Shown here one piece after another: positions 23,771 to 35,218 of a stretch of DNA of 64,000 bases (position 1 is the stretch's first letter; every line of letters starts with the position of its first letter). Origin of the DNA: Ochotona curzoniae. Taxonomy: Eukaryota; Chordata; Mammalia; Lagomorpha; Ochotonidae. Position numbers and translations under genes: made by a program. The stretch is taken from NCBI RefSeq assembly GCF_017591425.1, contig NW_024467106.1, positions 22,248,501 to 22,312,500 of the forward strand, read 5' to 3'. The notes under the pieces were generated by a model that saw nothing but the letters and a program-made list of their open reading frames with translations, was not told the origin of the DNA and made no database searches.

Positions 23771-25781
23771 ACCTCCAGTGAAAAGCTCAAATTGTCCATG
23801 ACTGGCACGTATTTTGAAGTCTTCTCCCCCGGAATAAAGACTCATTGTGCGTTTTCTTTCTTTCCTGATATGAAGTGGGTTCGCAGGGGGAGGAGAGGGA
23901 ACCCATCATTCTGAGGCTCGGAACCACCACTTTCTTTTCCTAACTTGTGAAATGTTTTGACGGCGCACTAAGAGAAAAAAAAAAAAAGCCTGCTTAAATA
24001 ACTTTACACCCTCCAGCCTGTGTTGTTGGCACTTTCTGGCTGAACATCTAAAGTCTCGCGAAGTCACAATCGGCTCTCCTAATGATAAGGTGTCATGGTG
24101 CTGGAGACAAGAGAGCCAAGACAGGCTTTCACACCTGGGTTTTTTATTTAGTGTAATTGTCCTTAAATTGCTCTGAGTTTTTTTTTCCCCAAAGGTGTCA
24201 CACACATACACCCCCCCCCCGTCCGCTCTCCCACCCACCTCCACCAGGTCAAACATCTCCTAAGGCTTTAAACTTGACAAGGTGGGGGTCAGGGAAGGAG
24301 TGGGCGACAGTATCAGAAAAAAAAAAAAAAAAAACAACCAGGCAGCAAGCCAGGAGCAATTGACGTTCAAGGGCATGGGCTGGTGGTACCATTTCTAGTT
24401 CTCAGATCCCCGAGTTGGACATCCACAGCCTCGGGAGAGAGAAAAACGCAGCGCGCGGGGCAGAGACCTTAATTAAAGTTTCTTTTGTCCGCGTCTGAAT
24501 TGGGGGATGTTGCTGGATTCCTTTGCATTGAGGAGCGCGCATCCGGTGAAGGCGCCGGTGTTGAGGATCCAGGGCAAGATCGCCCGCTCCCCTCCCCCCA
24601 AACAGCAGTCCGATAAACCCACAAATCCGTACAATGAAGGGGTTGGAGGAGACGCGCGCGGAGTTGATTCCCATCGGATAGCCGGGTATCCTAGGCAGAT
24701 CTAAATCCTTCTCCCCCAACATTTCCCCGATTGTAGATTCCCGGGTAGAAATCTCACGCCGCTGTCCCCCCAACCCCCGCCCCACACGGTCTCACCCCTT
24801 CCCAGTCAACACTTCCTGCCCTTTTCTCCTCCCACTCACATTGAAAAGCTCTGGAGCCCTAAAAGGGTGTTGATGGCGGGGGTGATAAATAAATAAATAA
24901 ATGACACTCTACGCGTGCGGTGGAGAAGAAAGGAGGGGGCGCCGAGAGGGAAGAGAAAAAGTCGGCGGGGAGAACCGGGAGGAGAAAGGACGCAGGCACA
25001 AGGGAACCGCGAAATCAAAGAAAGAGAAGTGGGCGAAGAAAGGCGAGAGGAGGACGCCGAGGCTGCCCCGGACGCCTAGGATCCTGGCTTTGTGCACGAG
25101 CGGGAGACTCCCCCTTCCAGACGCCCCGAGGGAGCCGGGGAAGTCCTTCGGCCCCGAGCTCCTCCCCACCCGGACCCCAGGGGCATCCGAGCGCGGCCGC
25201 CGCGCCCCCATCAATTCCTCGTGGCCACCGGAGGAAGCGCGCCAGGGCTCCGCCGTCCCTGCACGGTCCCGGCTGATAATTTACCTCTTTTGTCTTTAAT
25301 AATAATAAAAAAGCTGACTTTTTTTTTTTTTCCTGTCAAGCCCTGCACCGGGAAAAAATCATAATCGTATTTCAGGTTGAGAGCTCCCTTGACTGCTGGG
25401 TTTTGGAGACTGCGATAAAAATCAGCATCGACGTGAAGGTACCTCCAGGGTTGGCTTGGGTCGGAAAGTGCAAAGATGGGGGCCGCCCTTGCCCGGGGTG
25501 AAGGAGCGGGCGCGCAGGGAAGCCGGCGGCGCGCAGGGAGGACGAGCTACGAGGTCAAAGGAAACCTCGGGTTTCCCAGGCTCCTGGGGCGCCGGAGGGC
25601 TTCCCGCAGTCGGGGAATCAGCCCCGGGGAGGAGTCTTTCACGGCCACGGGAGCGCGCCCCAGCACGCCCCAGACCTCGTAAACCCACTTGGCAAGGACC
25701 GGGGAGGCGGCTGGCCGGCCGACTGCGGTGAACTCAAGAAATTAACCTGCGCTACCACGACCCGGGCTGCCGCCCTTGCAG

Positions 25782-25787
25782 ACTCAC
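25782..25787 (-). other. Strong minus-strand splice donor GTGAGT (alternative first exon)
   Basis: The minus strand reads GGTCGCTCGAG|GTGAGTCTG, a full consensus donor (GAG|GTGAGT) at the right end of the CpG island. It would end an upstream alternative first exon of the same leftward gene. No transcript evidence is available. Confidence 0.4.
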
Positions 25788-25860
25788 CTCGAGCGACCGA
25801 GATAGTGCTCCCGAAGCGACCGCGGGGGGACCTGGCTCCACCCTCCCGTCCCAGGAGGAG

Positions 25861-28800
25861 AGGACAAAAAGGGGAGATGGACTTGGAGATGGCCCCGCCC
25901 TTCAAACGCTCCAATCCTTGGAAACCAAACCTCCTCTCCAAGCCTCCACGTCTGGAAGGGACAAAGACAACGAGGAGCTCCAGCGACTGATGGAGAGCTG
26001 CTGGCTTACGGGCTTCTGTTGTGGGTGCTTTGGGGAGGAAAAGGTTCACTGGCTAAGTTTTCATCCCAAATAGAGCACCGCAAAGATGGTCTTTTAGAAG
26101 ACATCTCTTGTCTGCTTGCTTAGGAGCAAACTGACTTCCCAAAGCTGTGAAGGGAACTATTGCAGAACTATTGCATAATGCCGCATTTTGAACATGGAAA
26201 GCCTAAATTTTCCATGCTACCCCCCATATAGGTATAACATATCCACAGCCTTTTAAGAGTCGCAAGTGCAATAACTCTACAGGGAAAGCAATTGAAACAA
26301 ATTTAACTAAGAGTGGACTTTTTGCTTGGGGCTGGTGTGGTTTTCATTGGGCAGGGTTTTTAATTTTTTTTTTTTCCTGGAGGTAGGGAAAGGGAAATAA
26401 ATGAAAGCTGGGTCAGTGGTGGAAGGCGCTGTGGCTGAAACTTACAGTGGAAACCTTAATCAACTTGGCACTCAGGTAACTAATTATCTCTCCCCATTAG
26501 CGGGCCAGTTAGATAACAGAAGAAAGTTCACACCTCCTATTATTTCATTCTGTAAGAATATTCACAAAAAATAATGCAAGCCTCCTAGGTGGGTTATCTT
26601 CTCCATCGGGGTCAAGTGGAAAAGCTTGGTTTTTGTACACAGCCAAGAATGGGAGGGAAGTCTCCCGGGGCCATGCTGACTCCTTGAAATGCACCTTTTC
26701 TTACTGTACCTGTGTCATCATCAGCCCATTTCATTTGGGACTCCAATACTGTTCATGTTCCAGGGATGATGAACATGTTGGAAGGCTGAGCTTACTTCTC
26801 CCTTATCATGGGTGACTGGCACATAGACTCCTCATAAAGAGAAATTATAGCTCATCAAAAAAGTGACTTTATGAGTATTAATGGAATAATAAATCTTAAC
26901 AGTTTTAGCTCAAGAAATAGTGAAGTCCCATCATCAGAGTGACCCAAGCAAATATGATCCATTTACTTGCCCAACTCTAGCAGGACATGGATAGTCTATA
27001 AATCATTGTGGTTATTACAATACTAAAAAGGAAGGCGACCCAGCTCGCAAAGGGAAGTCTTTATGGAGAGGGTGAGAGTTTTTACCAACCCTGCAGGAAG
27101 GCTCACTTGAAGAGGTGGTTAGAAGGCTGCAGTAACAGGACAAAAATTCTAAGTAAAATGGAGTGTGGAAGTTCTAATGTCACTGTCGCAGTATTTGTTT
27201 CTGACCTATAAAAAGGAAAAATTCTCTGGTTTCCCGAATACTCTACCCTTGCATACACCACCACCCCCCATCCCCCAACTTCCACGGGATTGCCCATTTT
27301 GTAAATTCTCCCTGGAGAACTGTTCAGCTGATGATTTTAGAAATAATAATACAAAATAAACAAACAGGCAGCATTACTGTTTCTGAAGTCCCCACACCAT
27401 CCTTAAGCATCGGACCATTTTGTTACACACCCCTGAACATGGTGGGCTTTCCCTGCCTATGTGAAATCTCTCTCGATGCAATTTGATAAATCTTTGTTGC
27501 TATTTGAGTGTGTGATCTTTAATGGATCATTTATTTTTGAATTCTTGAGTCGAAAGTTTTGTCTGAGAACTTCAAGTTGGAGAACGATAGGCCCTCCAGC
27601 TATCAAGAAGGCGAAGGCAGTAACACACCTTCTCTGATCTCGTACAGAAAACGGAATATATTCTCATAAAGCCATATTCAAACCCAGGAAACCAGCTGCC
27701 AGGTGTCTGGGCCTAGGGAGACAGGACTAAGGTAAGACAAAAGTGACTGCTTCATGATTTTGAACAGTTCTCGAAGGCAGAGAAATCCTGATGACTTATA
27801 TTAAACTAAACTCTATGAATCTTTGTATATAGAGTTTTGGATATCAAAGAATATACTTTCAATAGTGACACTCTAAAATCCGAAAGGAATGATTTCTCCC
27901 CTAGGTAGAAGTTAAATTTACAGTTCTATCATCCTAGTTGTTGAGACATGTCTAGGATCAGTTAACCAGTGACTAATTTGTTCAGTGTCTACAGTATGCC
28001 GTACCTAAAGCTAGGTACTAGGGGTGCAAAGATGAGTGACAGAAGATGGACTCCAATCATTTGGGTGCGTGATCTGCCTCATGAACCGCCGGCTTCCGAA
28101 TCACATTACCTTCGATCTAAAGTTATAGAACTTCAGATTTTTTCTTTTTTTTTTTTACTTACTTAAAAATGAAACAAGAATTTGGCCAACGAGGAGAATA
28201 TAATTCAAACATGTCTATTTAACAAGGAGCTACTAAGAAGCAACATTTTATTAAAATATTTTTTGGATTTCTTTTAAATCTACTGTGTTGCGCTAATTTA
28301 TATTTTAACATGGAAATCTTACTCAAGAAGATTTTCTTTAAGAAAGAAAGTAGAGCAACCTTAGCTCAGGTATGCTTAGACTAACGAAAATAGCAACAAA
28401 ATAAATAAACAAACAAAAAGCCACCTGATTAACAGACAGATTACCCATGAGCTTGAAGCTTCTCTTTCAGCAGAAAGAAAAATCTTTCAGATTCTTACTT
28501 CTCATACTAAACTGAAGAAGTCTAGAGAGGAAAAATTTGATTAGAGACAGAGAGCCGGTCTGAGTTCTCAGTTTTAAAATTGTAACTTCTTGGCAATTTC
28601 TCTGAAATTCATCTTATCTTACCTTCAATACTATTTTGTCTATTTCTGTGCTGCTTGTTCATTCAGCATGTACATTTTTAAATACACTCTTGAAGCTCTT
28701 ACGACAGCAAGCAGTAACTAAGACGCCATCAGGAATCCACACACCCGTATCTGGGCACCTGGATCCAGACCCAGCCCTGCTCTTGGTCCCAGCTTTCCAT

Positions 28801-29203
28801 AATGTGCATCCTGGAAGACAGAAACGATTGTTTAGGCACTTCAGACCTGCCGCCCATATGGAAGACACACACTGAATCCTCAGTTCCTGGCTTGCACCTG
28901 CTGAAACTCAGGCCGTTGAAGGCTTTTGAGGAGTGAACCAGGAAATCAGATATCTCCATCAGATATTATATATGTAGGTCTCTGCCTTTCAAATATACAA
29001 GAACTTTCTAAAAAATCTGTGAAACCAGAGATCTCAGGGGCTATTTACATATGTTTTCACTACACACTATATAAATTAAATATTTTTTGTGGAAAAAAAA
29101 AAAAGATTTTTGGACTAAAGCACCAGTTTGATAGTACATACGCCAAACTCATGACAGCAAGGAGAGAAAATGCTAGAGAGGAAAATGTTTTCAAGAATCG
29201 TAT
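25861..29203. other. SINE-free flank of the CpG island, no gene seen
   Basis: Composition returns to A+T-rich. No C SINE, no clear L1 and no credible coding frame were found. It contains a candidate enhancer at 26.44-26.58 kb and a segment near 27.97-28.05 kb with ancient-repeat texture. Confidence 0.55.
26440..26580. promoter_or_regulatory. Candidate enhancer: homeodomain, GATA and T-box words
   Basis: Within about 60 bp lie TAATTA (26481-26486) overlapping TTATCT (26484-26489), CATTAG, AGATAA (26511-26516) and a perfect T-box half site TTCACACCT (26527-26535). The segment is repeat-free and sits about 0.7 kb outside the CpG island. Inference from motif clustering only. Confidence 0.3.
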
Positions 29204-29514
29204 GGGACCAGTGCTGTGGCATGGCTGACCAGTGCTCTGCCTAGGATAGCTTCATTCCATAGGGGTGCTGGCTCAAGTCCTGGCCGCGCCACCTCCCATC
29301 CAGCTCCCTGCTTACTGCGTAGGAGAGCAGTGGAGTATAGCTCAAGGCATTGGTCCCCTGCACTCATGTGAGAGACCCAGAAGAAGTTCCTGGGTCCTGG
29401 CTTTGGATCGACTCAGCTCCAGCCACTGTGGCCATTTAGACAGTGACTCAGCAGATGGATGATATCTCTCTCTCTCTCTCTCTGTGAAATCTGCCTTTGA
29501 ATTAAAAATACATT
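29204..29514 (+). repeat. C-type SINE, full length
   Basis: Head 'GGGACCAGTGCTGTGGCAT', then 'CCCATCCAGCTCCCTGCTTA', 'GAGACCCAGAAGAAGTTCCT' and 'GCAGATGGATGATATCTC'. A TC run and an A-rich tail follow. It is the first of three sense SINEs in a row. Confidence 0.8.
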
Positions 29515-29833
29515 GAAGCCAGCACTGTGGAGTAGTAGTTTATCTCACCTTTCAGGCTGACATCACAGGGAGGTGCTGGCTCAAGTCCCGGTTGCCCCAT
29601 CCGGTTCCCTGCTTATGGACTGGGAAAGCAGTGGAGGACGGCCCGAGTCCTTGAGTCGCTACACCCATGTGGGAGAGTCAGAAGAAGCCAGGACTCAGAA
29701 AAAAAAAAAAAAAATACTGGATTGGTTCAACGCTGGTCGTTTAGGAAGAGTATCAGTGCATGGAAGTTCTGTCTGTATCTCTTCTTCTCTCTGTAACTGT
29801 GCCTTTCAAAAAACAACCAAATACATCTTAAAA
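29515..29833 (+). repeat. C-type SINE with internal A15 tract
   Basis: Head 'GAAGCCAGCACTGTGGAG', B-box-like 'GGCTCAAGTCCCGGTTGC' and 'GGGAAAGCAGTGGAGGACGG'. The usual central part is replaced by about 16 A residues at 29700-29715, followed by the 3' part. It directly abuts the previous SINE in the same orientation. Confidence 0.75.
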
Positions 29834-29874
29834 GTTTTTTAACAATGAATCTTGTTTCAAAAAAAGAATTGCGT

Positions 29875-30040
29875 GTGCCTGGTGCGATAGCCTAGTGGCT
29901 AAATCTTCACCTTGCATACACTGGGATCCCATCTGGGCTCTCGTTTCTGTCTTGGCTGCTCTACTTCCCATCCAGCTCTCCTCTTGTGGCCTGGGAAAGC
30001 AGTAGAGGACGGCCCAAAACCTTAGGACCCTGCACCCAGT
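29875..30040 (+). repeat. Pika-type C SINE, 3' truncated
   Basis: The head 'GCCTGGTGCGATAGCCTAG' and 'GGCCTGGGAAAGCAGTAGAG' are well preserved. The copy stops after 'CCCTGCACCCAG', and the 3' half and tail are missing. Confidence 0.85.
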
Positions 30041-30169
30041 TGTGTGTGTGCTTAACCGAGAATAACTTTATGATTTGAAAAAAATTATTTGAGCAAATGG
30101 TGGTTAAGTAACTTTAAATTAAGTAATGCCACTATATATTATTTGTGGGAATTAAAAATTTAGACAAAC

Positions 30170-30382
30170 TTTTTTTTTCTTAAGATTTATTTAATTTTAT
30201 TGGAAAGTCAGATTTACAAAGAGAAGGAGAGACAGAGCAAAAGATCTTCCTCTACCTCTTTCCCAGGCCACAAGCAGGGAGGCGGAAGGGAAGAAGAGCG
30301 GCCAGGATGCGAACCAACGTCATATGAGATCCTGGTGTGTGCAAGGCGAGGACTATAGTCACTAGGCTACTGTGTCGGGCCC
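30170..30382 (-). repeat. Pika-type C SINE, antisense, internally deleted
   Basis: Starts at tail complement 'AAGATTTATTTAATTTTATT', then 'CAGGCCACAAGCAGGGAGGC', and ends in 'CACTAGGCTACTGTGTCGGG'. About 100 bp between the GA-rich block and 'CTTTCCCAGGCC' is absent. Confidence 0.85.
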
Positions 30383-30986
30383 GAGCTTTTTCAGTTCATT
30401 TTAGCCAACACGTGTTTAAATTCTTTCCATGTTCATCCCTCAGTATGGTTACTGTCTCTTTTTAGAATGTGCCCCAAGAAAACAGCAACGTGGAAGTCAT
30501 AAGGGCAAGGTAAGTTGAAAATAACTGAAGTGATTAAGAGAAGAGAAATGGTTAAATCAGCATCAGTGCATTTCCGGATGATGTATTGGGGAGCTTGAAA
30601 TTGGAGATTTTGTAATTAAAGAGAAAAAGTGGTTATGATCATGATTTTCATTTTTCATAAGATATATAAAAAATCCCTTGAAAGGAAATATAAATATTTT
30701 ATATATATACACATACACATGTATGTAGAAAGTTGGTTTCTTATAACAATTTGGAAAGTATAGAATTTACATATAAACGATGTAAGCTATATAGTTACAA
30801 GATGATATGACTCATACGTCTATTCAGGTAATTAAAAATTCCTATCTTGAATTTCAAAAGTATTAAATATGTTACTAACAGCCACTATGAAGATAATTCA
30901 ACGTGTTATATTAATGAGAGCAAGCACTCCTTTTCCCCTGGATTTTGGCAGAATATGTACTAAATATCACAATTGTTAAGAGTATG
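30383..30986. other. A+T-rich non-coding stretch
   Basis: Nothing recognisable apart from AT-rich sequence and a short TATATA-CACATACACATG run near 30.70 kb. Confidence 0.5.
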
Positions 30987-30996
30987 TATAATTCTT

Positions 30997-31319
30997 TCTT
31001 TTTAAAGATTTATTTATTTTTATTGCAAAGTCAGATATACAGAGAGGAGGAGAGACAGAGAGGAGGATCTTCCATCCAATGATTCACTCCCCAAGTGAGC
31101 GCAATGGCTGGAGCTGTGCCGATCCGGAGCCAGGAGCCAGGAGCTTCCTCCAGATCTCCCACACGGGTGCAGGTTGGAAAGCACCCTTGACTGCTTTCCC
31201 AGGCCACAAGCAGGGAGCTGGATGGGAAGTGGAGCTGCTGGGATTAGAACCAACGTCCATATGGGATCCTGGCACGTTCAAGGTGGGGACTTTAGCTGCT
31301 AGGCCACCACACCAGGCCC
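30997..31319 (-). repeat. Near-intact pika-type C SINE with target-site duplication
   Basis: A complete antisense copy from 'TTTAAAGATTTATTTATTTT' to 'GCTAGGCCACCACACCAGG'. It is flanked by the direct repeat TATAATTCTT at 30987-30996 and 31323-31332, extendable by a few bases with one mismatch. The duplication marks an L1-mediated, relatively recent insertion. B-box-like 'GGTTCTAATCCCAGC' is readable on the minus strand. Open frames over it are spurious. Confidence 0.9.
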
Positions 31320-31684
31320 ATATATAATTCTTAGTTACTGAAGATATGGAAAATAGATTTGATAATGCTCTACTTATGAGACCTATGAAAAGGTTCCACA
31401 CAGAAATTTAATTTTTAATTGACTTAAAGAAATATGCAGCAGAATTTAATGTGCATTGTGTGTTATTATGGCATAAACATCCAAGAGTAAACGATCAGTC
31501 AACCTTTCCATCACTGAAGGTTGTGTAGCTAGTGACCTTCGTAAGGAACAATGCATGACATTGAAATATCTTCCTTAGTTTTTGATCAAGGAAATGGATT
31601 TTAAAGCAATGCTTGTCACTGTAGGAATAAATGTATCACCCTATATTTATTTGTGAAAGATGATTAAAAAGTAGATTACAGGTA

Positions 31685-31985
31685 AGCATGTGGCACAGGG
31701 TTTCTGATGCTGCCTGGCGCATCTGCAGCCTCTAGCCGAGTGCTCAAGTTCAAGCCCAGCCCTGCCCTGGAGTCCAGCTTCCTGCAGGTGTAGCGCGGAC
31801 CACAGCAGACGACGGTCCAAGTGGATGCCTCCCACGTGCAAGGGAGGCCCTGACGGAGCGCTCTGCCCCTGAGTCAGGCTTGGTCCTGGCCATTGCCGGC
31901 ATGTGGGGAATAAACCAGTAGAAGAAAAATCTTTCACTCTGTTAGTGTGTATCTGCCTTACATTTAAGTTCAATAAATAAAATAT
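31685..31985 (+). repeat. Older C-type SINE
   Basis: Decayed head 'CATGTGGCACAGGGTT', then 'CAAGCCCAGCCCTGCCCTGG', 'GTCCAGCTTCCTGCAGGTG' and 'TGGCCATTGCCGGCATGTGG'. The tail is TCAATAAATAAAATA. Confidence 0.75.
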
Positions 31986-32671
31986 AACCAGAGCGTTAAT
32001 AGTTTTTTCTAAGTAAAAATTCATTATGGATATGTAATACATATGTGTTTTGTTTTGTTTTTGCACCCTGGCTTTCCAGAGTTCTAAATAGTTCCACAAT
32101 GAATATATTGCTTCTACAATTAGAAAAAGTTTTTCCCCCCCTTTTTAAAAATGCTTTATTATAGTCTGTTATGTTACGATTAGAAAAAGTTTAAGTCTAG
32201 TAAACTTTATGGGCCTAAAACTTCTCTTAAATCACAAAGGTTCATGAAATCAATGTTAGTCTAACTTAGAAAAGTAAGGTTTTACTCAAAATTATTTTTT
32301 TTTGTAGAAATCCGCACCATGAAATCTTTGCATATATTCATGTGCTATGTCGAACAGCCTTCACTGAGAGGCTAGCCCATGCCACCTGCAGAGAGCTAGC
32401 ATGGAACTGAATTGGCTTTGCATCCACAAACCGCCAAGCCAAGAGTGACTAAGTCCAGATGTCAGCTTAGCTGGCTTTCACCGGAACGTGGAACCTACAC
32501 ATACCTTCTCCTGTCATTCCAGATGCGGTCCTCTTCCCAGCAAGCCACCAAGTACAGTATTTCACAAAAGGTCTTCATCGGTTGTTTATTTTATTACAAT
32601 CATACATATAATTATCTGGAATGCACGGCTAGTTTATTTTTTCATAGGGTTCTTATGTTTGTTCTGCTACT

Positions 32672-32940
32672 TCTTTTTTTATTTTTATTGGAAAGTCAGA
32701 TTTACAGAGAGGAGGAGAGACAGAGAGAAAAAAAAATCTTCCAAATGCTGATTCACTTCCCAAGCAGCTGTAATGATTGGAGCTGAGGTGATTCAAAGCC
32801 AGGAGCCAGGAGCTTCTTTCTGGTCTCCCACATGGACGCAGGATCCCAAGGCTTTGAGCTGCCCTTTACTGCTTTCCCAGGTCACAAGCAGGGAGCTGGA
32901 AGGTAGCCGGAGCAGCAAAGACATGAAGTGGGAAATAGGT
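32672..32940 (-). repeat. C-type SINE, left arm of an inverted SINE pair
   Basis: An antisense copy from 'TTTTATTGGAAAGTCAGATT' through 'GCCAGGAGCCAGGAGCTTCT' to a decayed head. Its 5' end abuts the 5' end of the next SINE, giving a head-to-head arrangement. Confidence 0.85.
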
Positions 32941-32942
32941 GC

Positions 32943-33240
32943 CCCACACGGGTAGCATAGCTGCTAAAGTCCTCGCCTTGTACGCATTGGCATCCCATAT
33001 GAGTGCCAGTTTTCCATCTGCCTCCCTGCTTGTGGCCTGGGAAAGCAGTAGAAAATGGTCCAAAGCCCTGGGAACCTGCACCCACATGGGAGACCTGAAA
33101 GGAGCTTCTGGCTCCTGACTTCAGATCGGTTCAGCACCAGCCGTTGAGACCGCTTGAGGAATGAATTAGCAGATGGAAGATCTTCCTCTCTCTCTTTCCT
33201 CCTATCTGTATATCTGACTTTTCACATAGAAAATTAAAAT
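32943..33240 (+). repeat. Pika-type C SINE, right arm of an inverted SINE pair
   Basis: A sense copy with 'AGCATAGCTGCTAAAGTCCT', 'GCTTGTGGCCTGGGAAAGC' and 'GATGGAAGATCTTCCTC'. It ends in 'CTGTATATCTGACTTTTCA' and an A-rich tail. Confidence 0.88.
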
Positions 33241-33776
33241 TATTTTTGTTCCCTATGACAATAGATATAGAGAAATACATCATTGTTCTGCAATCCATGG
33301 ACCACATGGGGGAAAAGGGACTCTTCTGCTTCTTTCGCATTTACTCTGTATTGTGGAAAACTCCCAGAGTAATCCCATCTATTCCTAAAGAAGGAGGTGA
33401 ATCAGGATTCTCATCTGACTTGTCATAGAGCGCCTAATTTGAAATGAGGTCGTTTTAAATGTCATGGACATGAGATGAGGGTAGGAACTTGGCAAATTAA
33501 CTGTGGACACTGGAAATGAAAGCTGATAGGGAAGAAGATGATGACTGTAACTGAATTTGATGATAACCTGTAAGAGGGTCTAGAAGATAGTCTGTCCCAT
33601 TCACTTAATGGACAGCAAAGATCTAACACACCCCCAGCTGCCCGTCACCTGAACAGCCCCCTAGAACCCAGTCCCTCATCAGGCACCTGGTAGTGTTCCA
33701 CAGAGAAGGCTCACCCCGGAGTCTGGTGAATTCCCAAACACACACAGCAGAGTTGAGTTCTCTGCCGTTTGTAAAT

Positions 33777-33935
33777 GTTGCAAAGCGCTTTGACACACAT
33801 TTTCAAGTTCTCCGCAACATCTTGTGATAGACTATGCTTTATTTTTACAGAAGCAAAGCTAAATGTAGTTCAGTGACTGGCCCAAGACCATGCACCTAGC
33901 ACTGGGATTTGAACTTAGAGCCACTGATTTGAGAG
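33777..33935 (+). repeat. MIR fossil
   Basis: The order is 'AAGCGCTTTGACACACATTT', 'TTTTTACAGAAGCAAAGCTA', 'GACTGGCCCAAGACCATGCA', 'CACTGGGATTTGAACTTAGA'. This is the full MIR progression in sense orientation. Confidence 0.8.
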
Positions 33936-35218
33936 CGTCCCATCCTTCCCCCGTGTCAGGCATCAAACCGTGATCCAGCATAGCAATATGGTGATCTGCT
34001 TATGCATCTATGGGTATACATGTTCACGCAAAGTACATTGCAGTAAATTGAGCAAATATAGAGACATTGTTAACCGAAGAAGTAACTCGTCTATTACCCA
34101 AAACAGGGAGACCTGCGAATTCTTTCCCATATTGCCCTTCTTGTGATTTGGTAGCGTAAGCATTTTGCTTATTTGTTTTATTACTATGATGTGTACATGT
34201 CCTCACATTGATTTGCAATGTCACTTTGTAGATAAGGGATAATAACCCACTGTAACCTGTAATGAGTTTTTCTTAGAAATGTATTTGCTTTTAGCTTAAT
34301 AATTTTTGATACACTTATAATTTTTAAATTTAACGTTACCCAGGATCTTCTTTATAATTTTCTATCCAGAGTGTAATATTACAAAAGCGTCCAAAAGCCC
34401 CAGTAGACCAATCCTTTGTCAACATGTTTTTTTGTGAATTTCAAAATTTGTGTTTAACTCCACAATTTACGAATAATTTATTTTTATGTTATTTGAGATA
34501 GAGAACAACATATTTGTTTTTCAGATCATTTAACTAGTTGTCACAGCATCATTTAAAAAATCCTGTCTTCACTCACTTAATTGAAATGTCACTTTTATCA
34601 CACACTTAATTTTTATACATGACATAATAAGTTTCTAGACTGAATACTTTGATAAACATATGTCGGTTTTATTCCTGATTCTTATTTCCTCATTTTCATC
34701 AGATTTATTTTGCTGAACTAAAAAGTTTACAAAATTGAATATTGCTTATATATTTTTAACATTTGAATGAAATTTCCGTTTATATGCATCTTCCTCAGAT
34801 ATCTGTATTTACATATATGTAGATATTCCCTTAGCAAGTACTTGAGTATTGACTGTCATTTTATAAAATTACAGACACATTGGTGAATCACAAATTCATT
34901 CAAAAGTTTATATCAGCTTTTTTTAAGACGGTTTAATTTGAGTTTCTAACGCCTTACACTACTGATCAGTGCTGTACTTTTTGCTTCATCTCACTGAGAA
35001 AGTGATTAAAGTAAGAAAAGGGTAACTTCGAAACTCACGAGTAAAAAGAGGAACAAGAAAATCCAATAATACTTCCTAAAAAAGGGGAGGGGAGTTTCAA
35101 TAGCAAGATCTAATGGTAGAGAACACACAAAGACAGAAATGTCTAGAATAAAGCTGATGAATGCATTTGCATCCAGTTTTGGAACAAGTGTCAATACCTT
35201 ATTGAAATACAGATCCTC
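33936..35218. other. A+T-rich non-coding stretch
   Basis: No gene or clear repeat. Open frames of at most 76 codons overlap on both strands. Confidence 0.5.

Larger units (their letters stand above)
21440..25860. promoter_or_regulatory. Large CpG island / promoter region
   Basis: G+C and CpG density rise sharply against both flanks. CpG-rich clusters lie near 21.96-22.06, 22.48-22.64, 22.90-22.93, 23.48-23.65, 24.53-24.70, 24.90-25.27 and 25.48-25.83 kb. Simple repeats abound: GA at 21.81-21.85, CCT at 22.26-22.44, CT at 22.80-22.95, GGC/GGA at 23.33-23.47, C10 at 24211-24220 and A18 at 24317-24334. No canonical TATA box was identified. In vertebrates such islands mark promoters of broadly expressed or developmental genes. 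Its size of about 4 kb with several donor-like sites fits a regulator gene with alternative non-coding first exons. Frames of up to 227 codons here are products of the low-complexity sequence. Confidence 0.85.

Noticed and set aside
24901..25731. Overlapping frames of about 90-132 codons in the right half of the CpG island
   Set aside because: Open on both strands because of base composition, with no domain or conserved start.
21440..25860. Naming the gene served by the CpG island
   Set aside because: Nothing in the leader or the 41-codon frame is recognisable enough. A guess would be unsupported without alignment to a reference genome.
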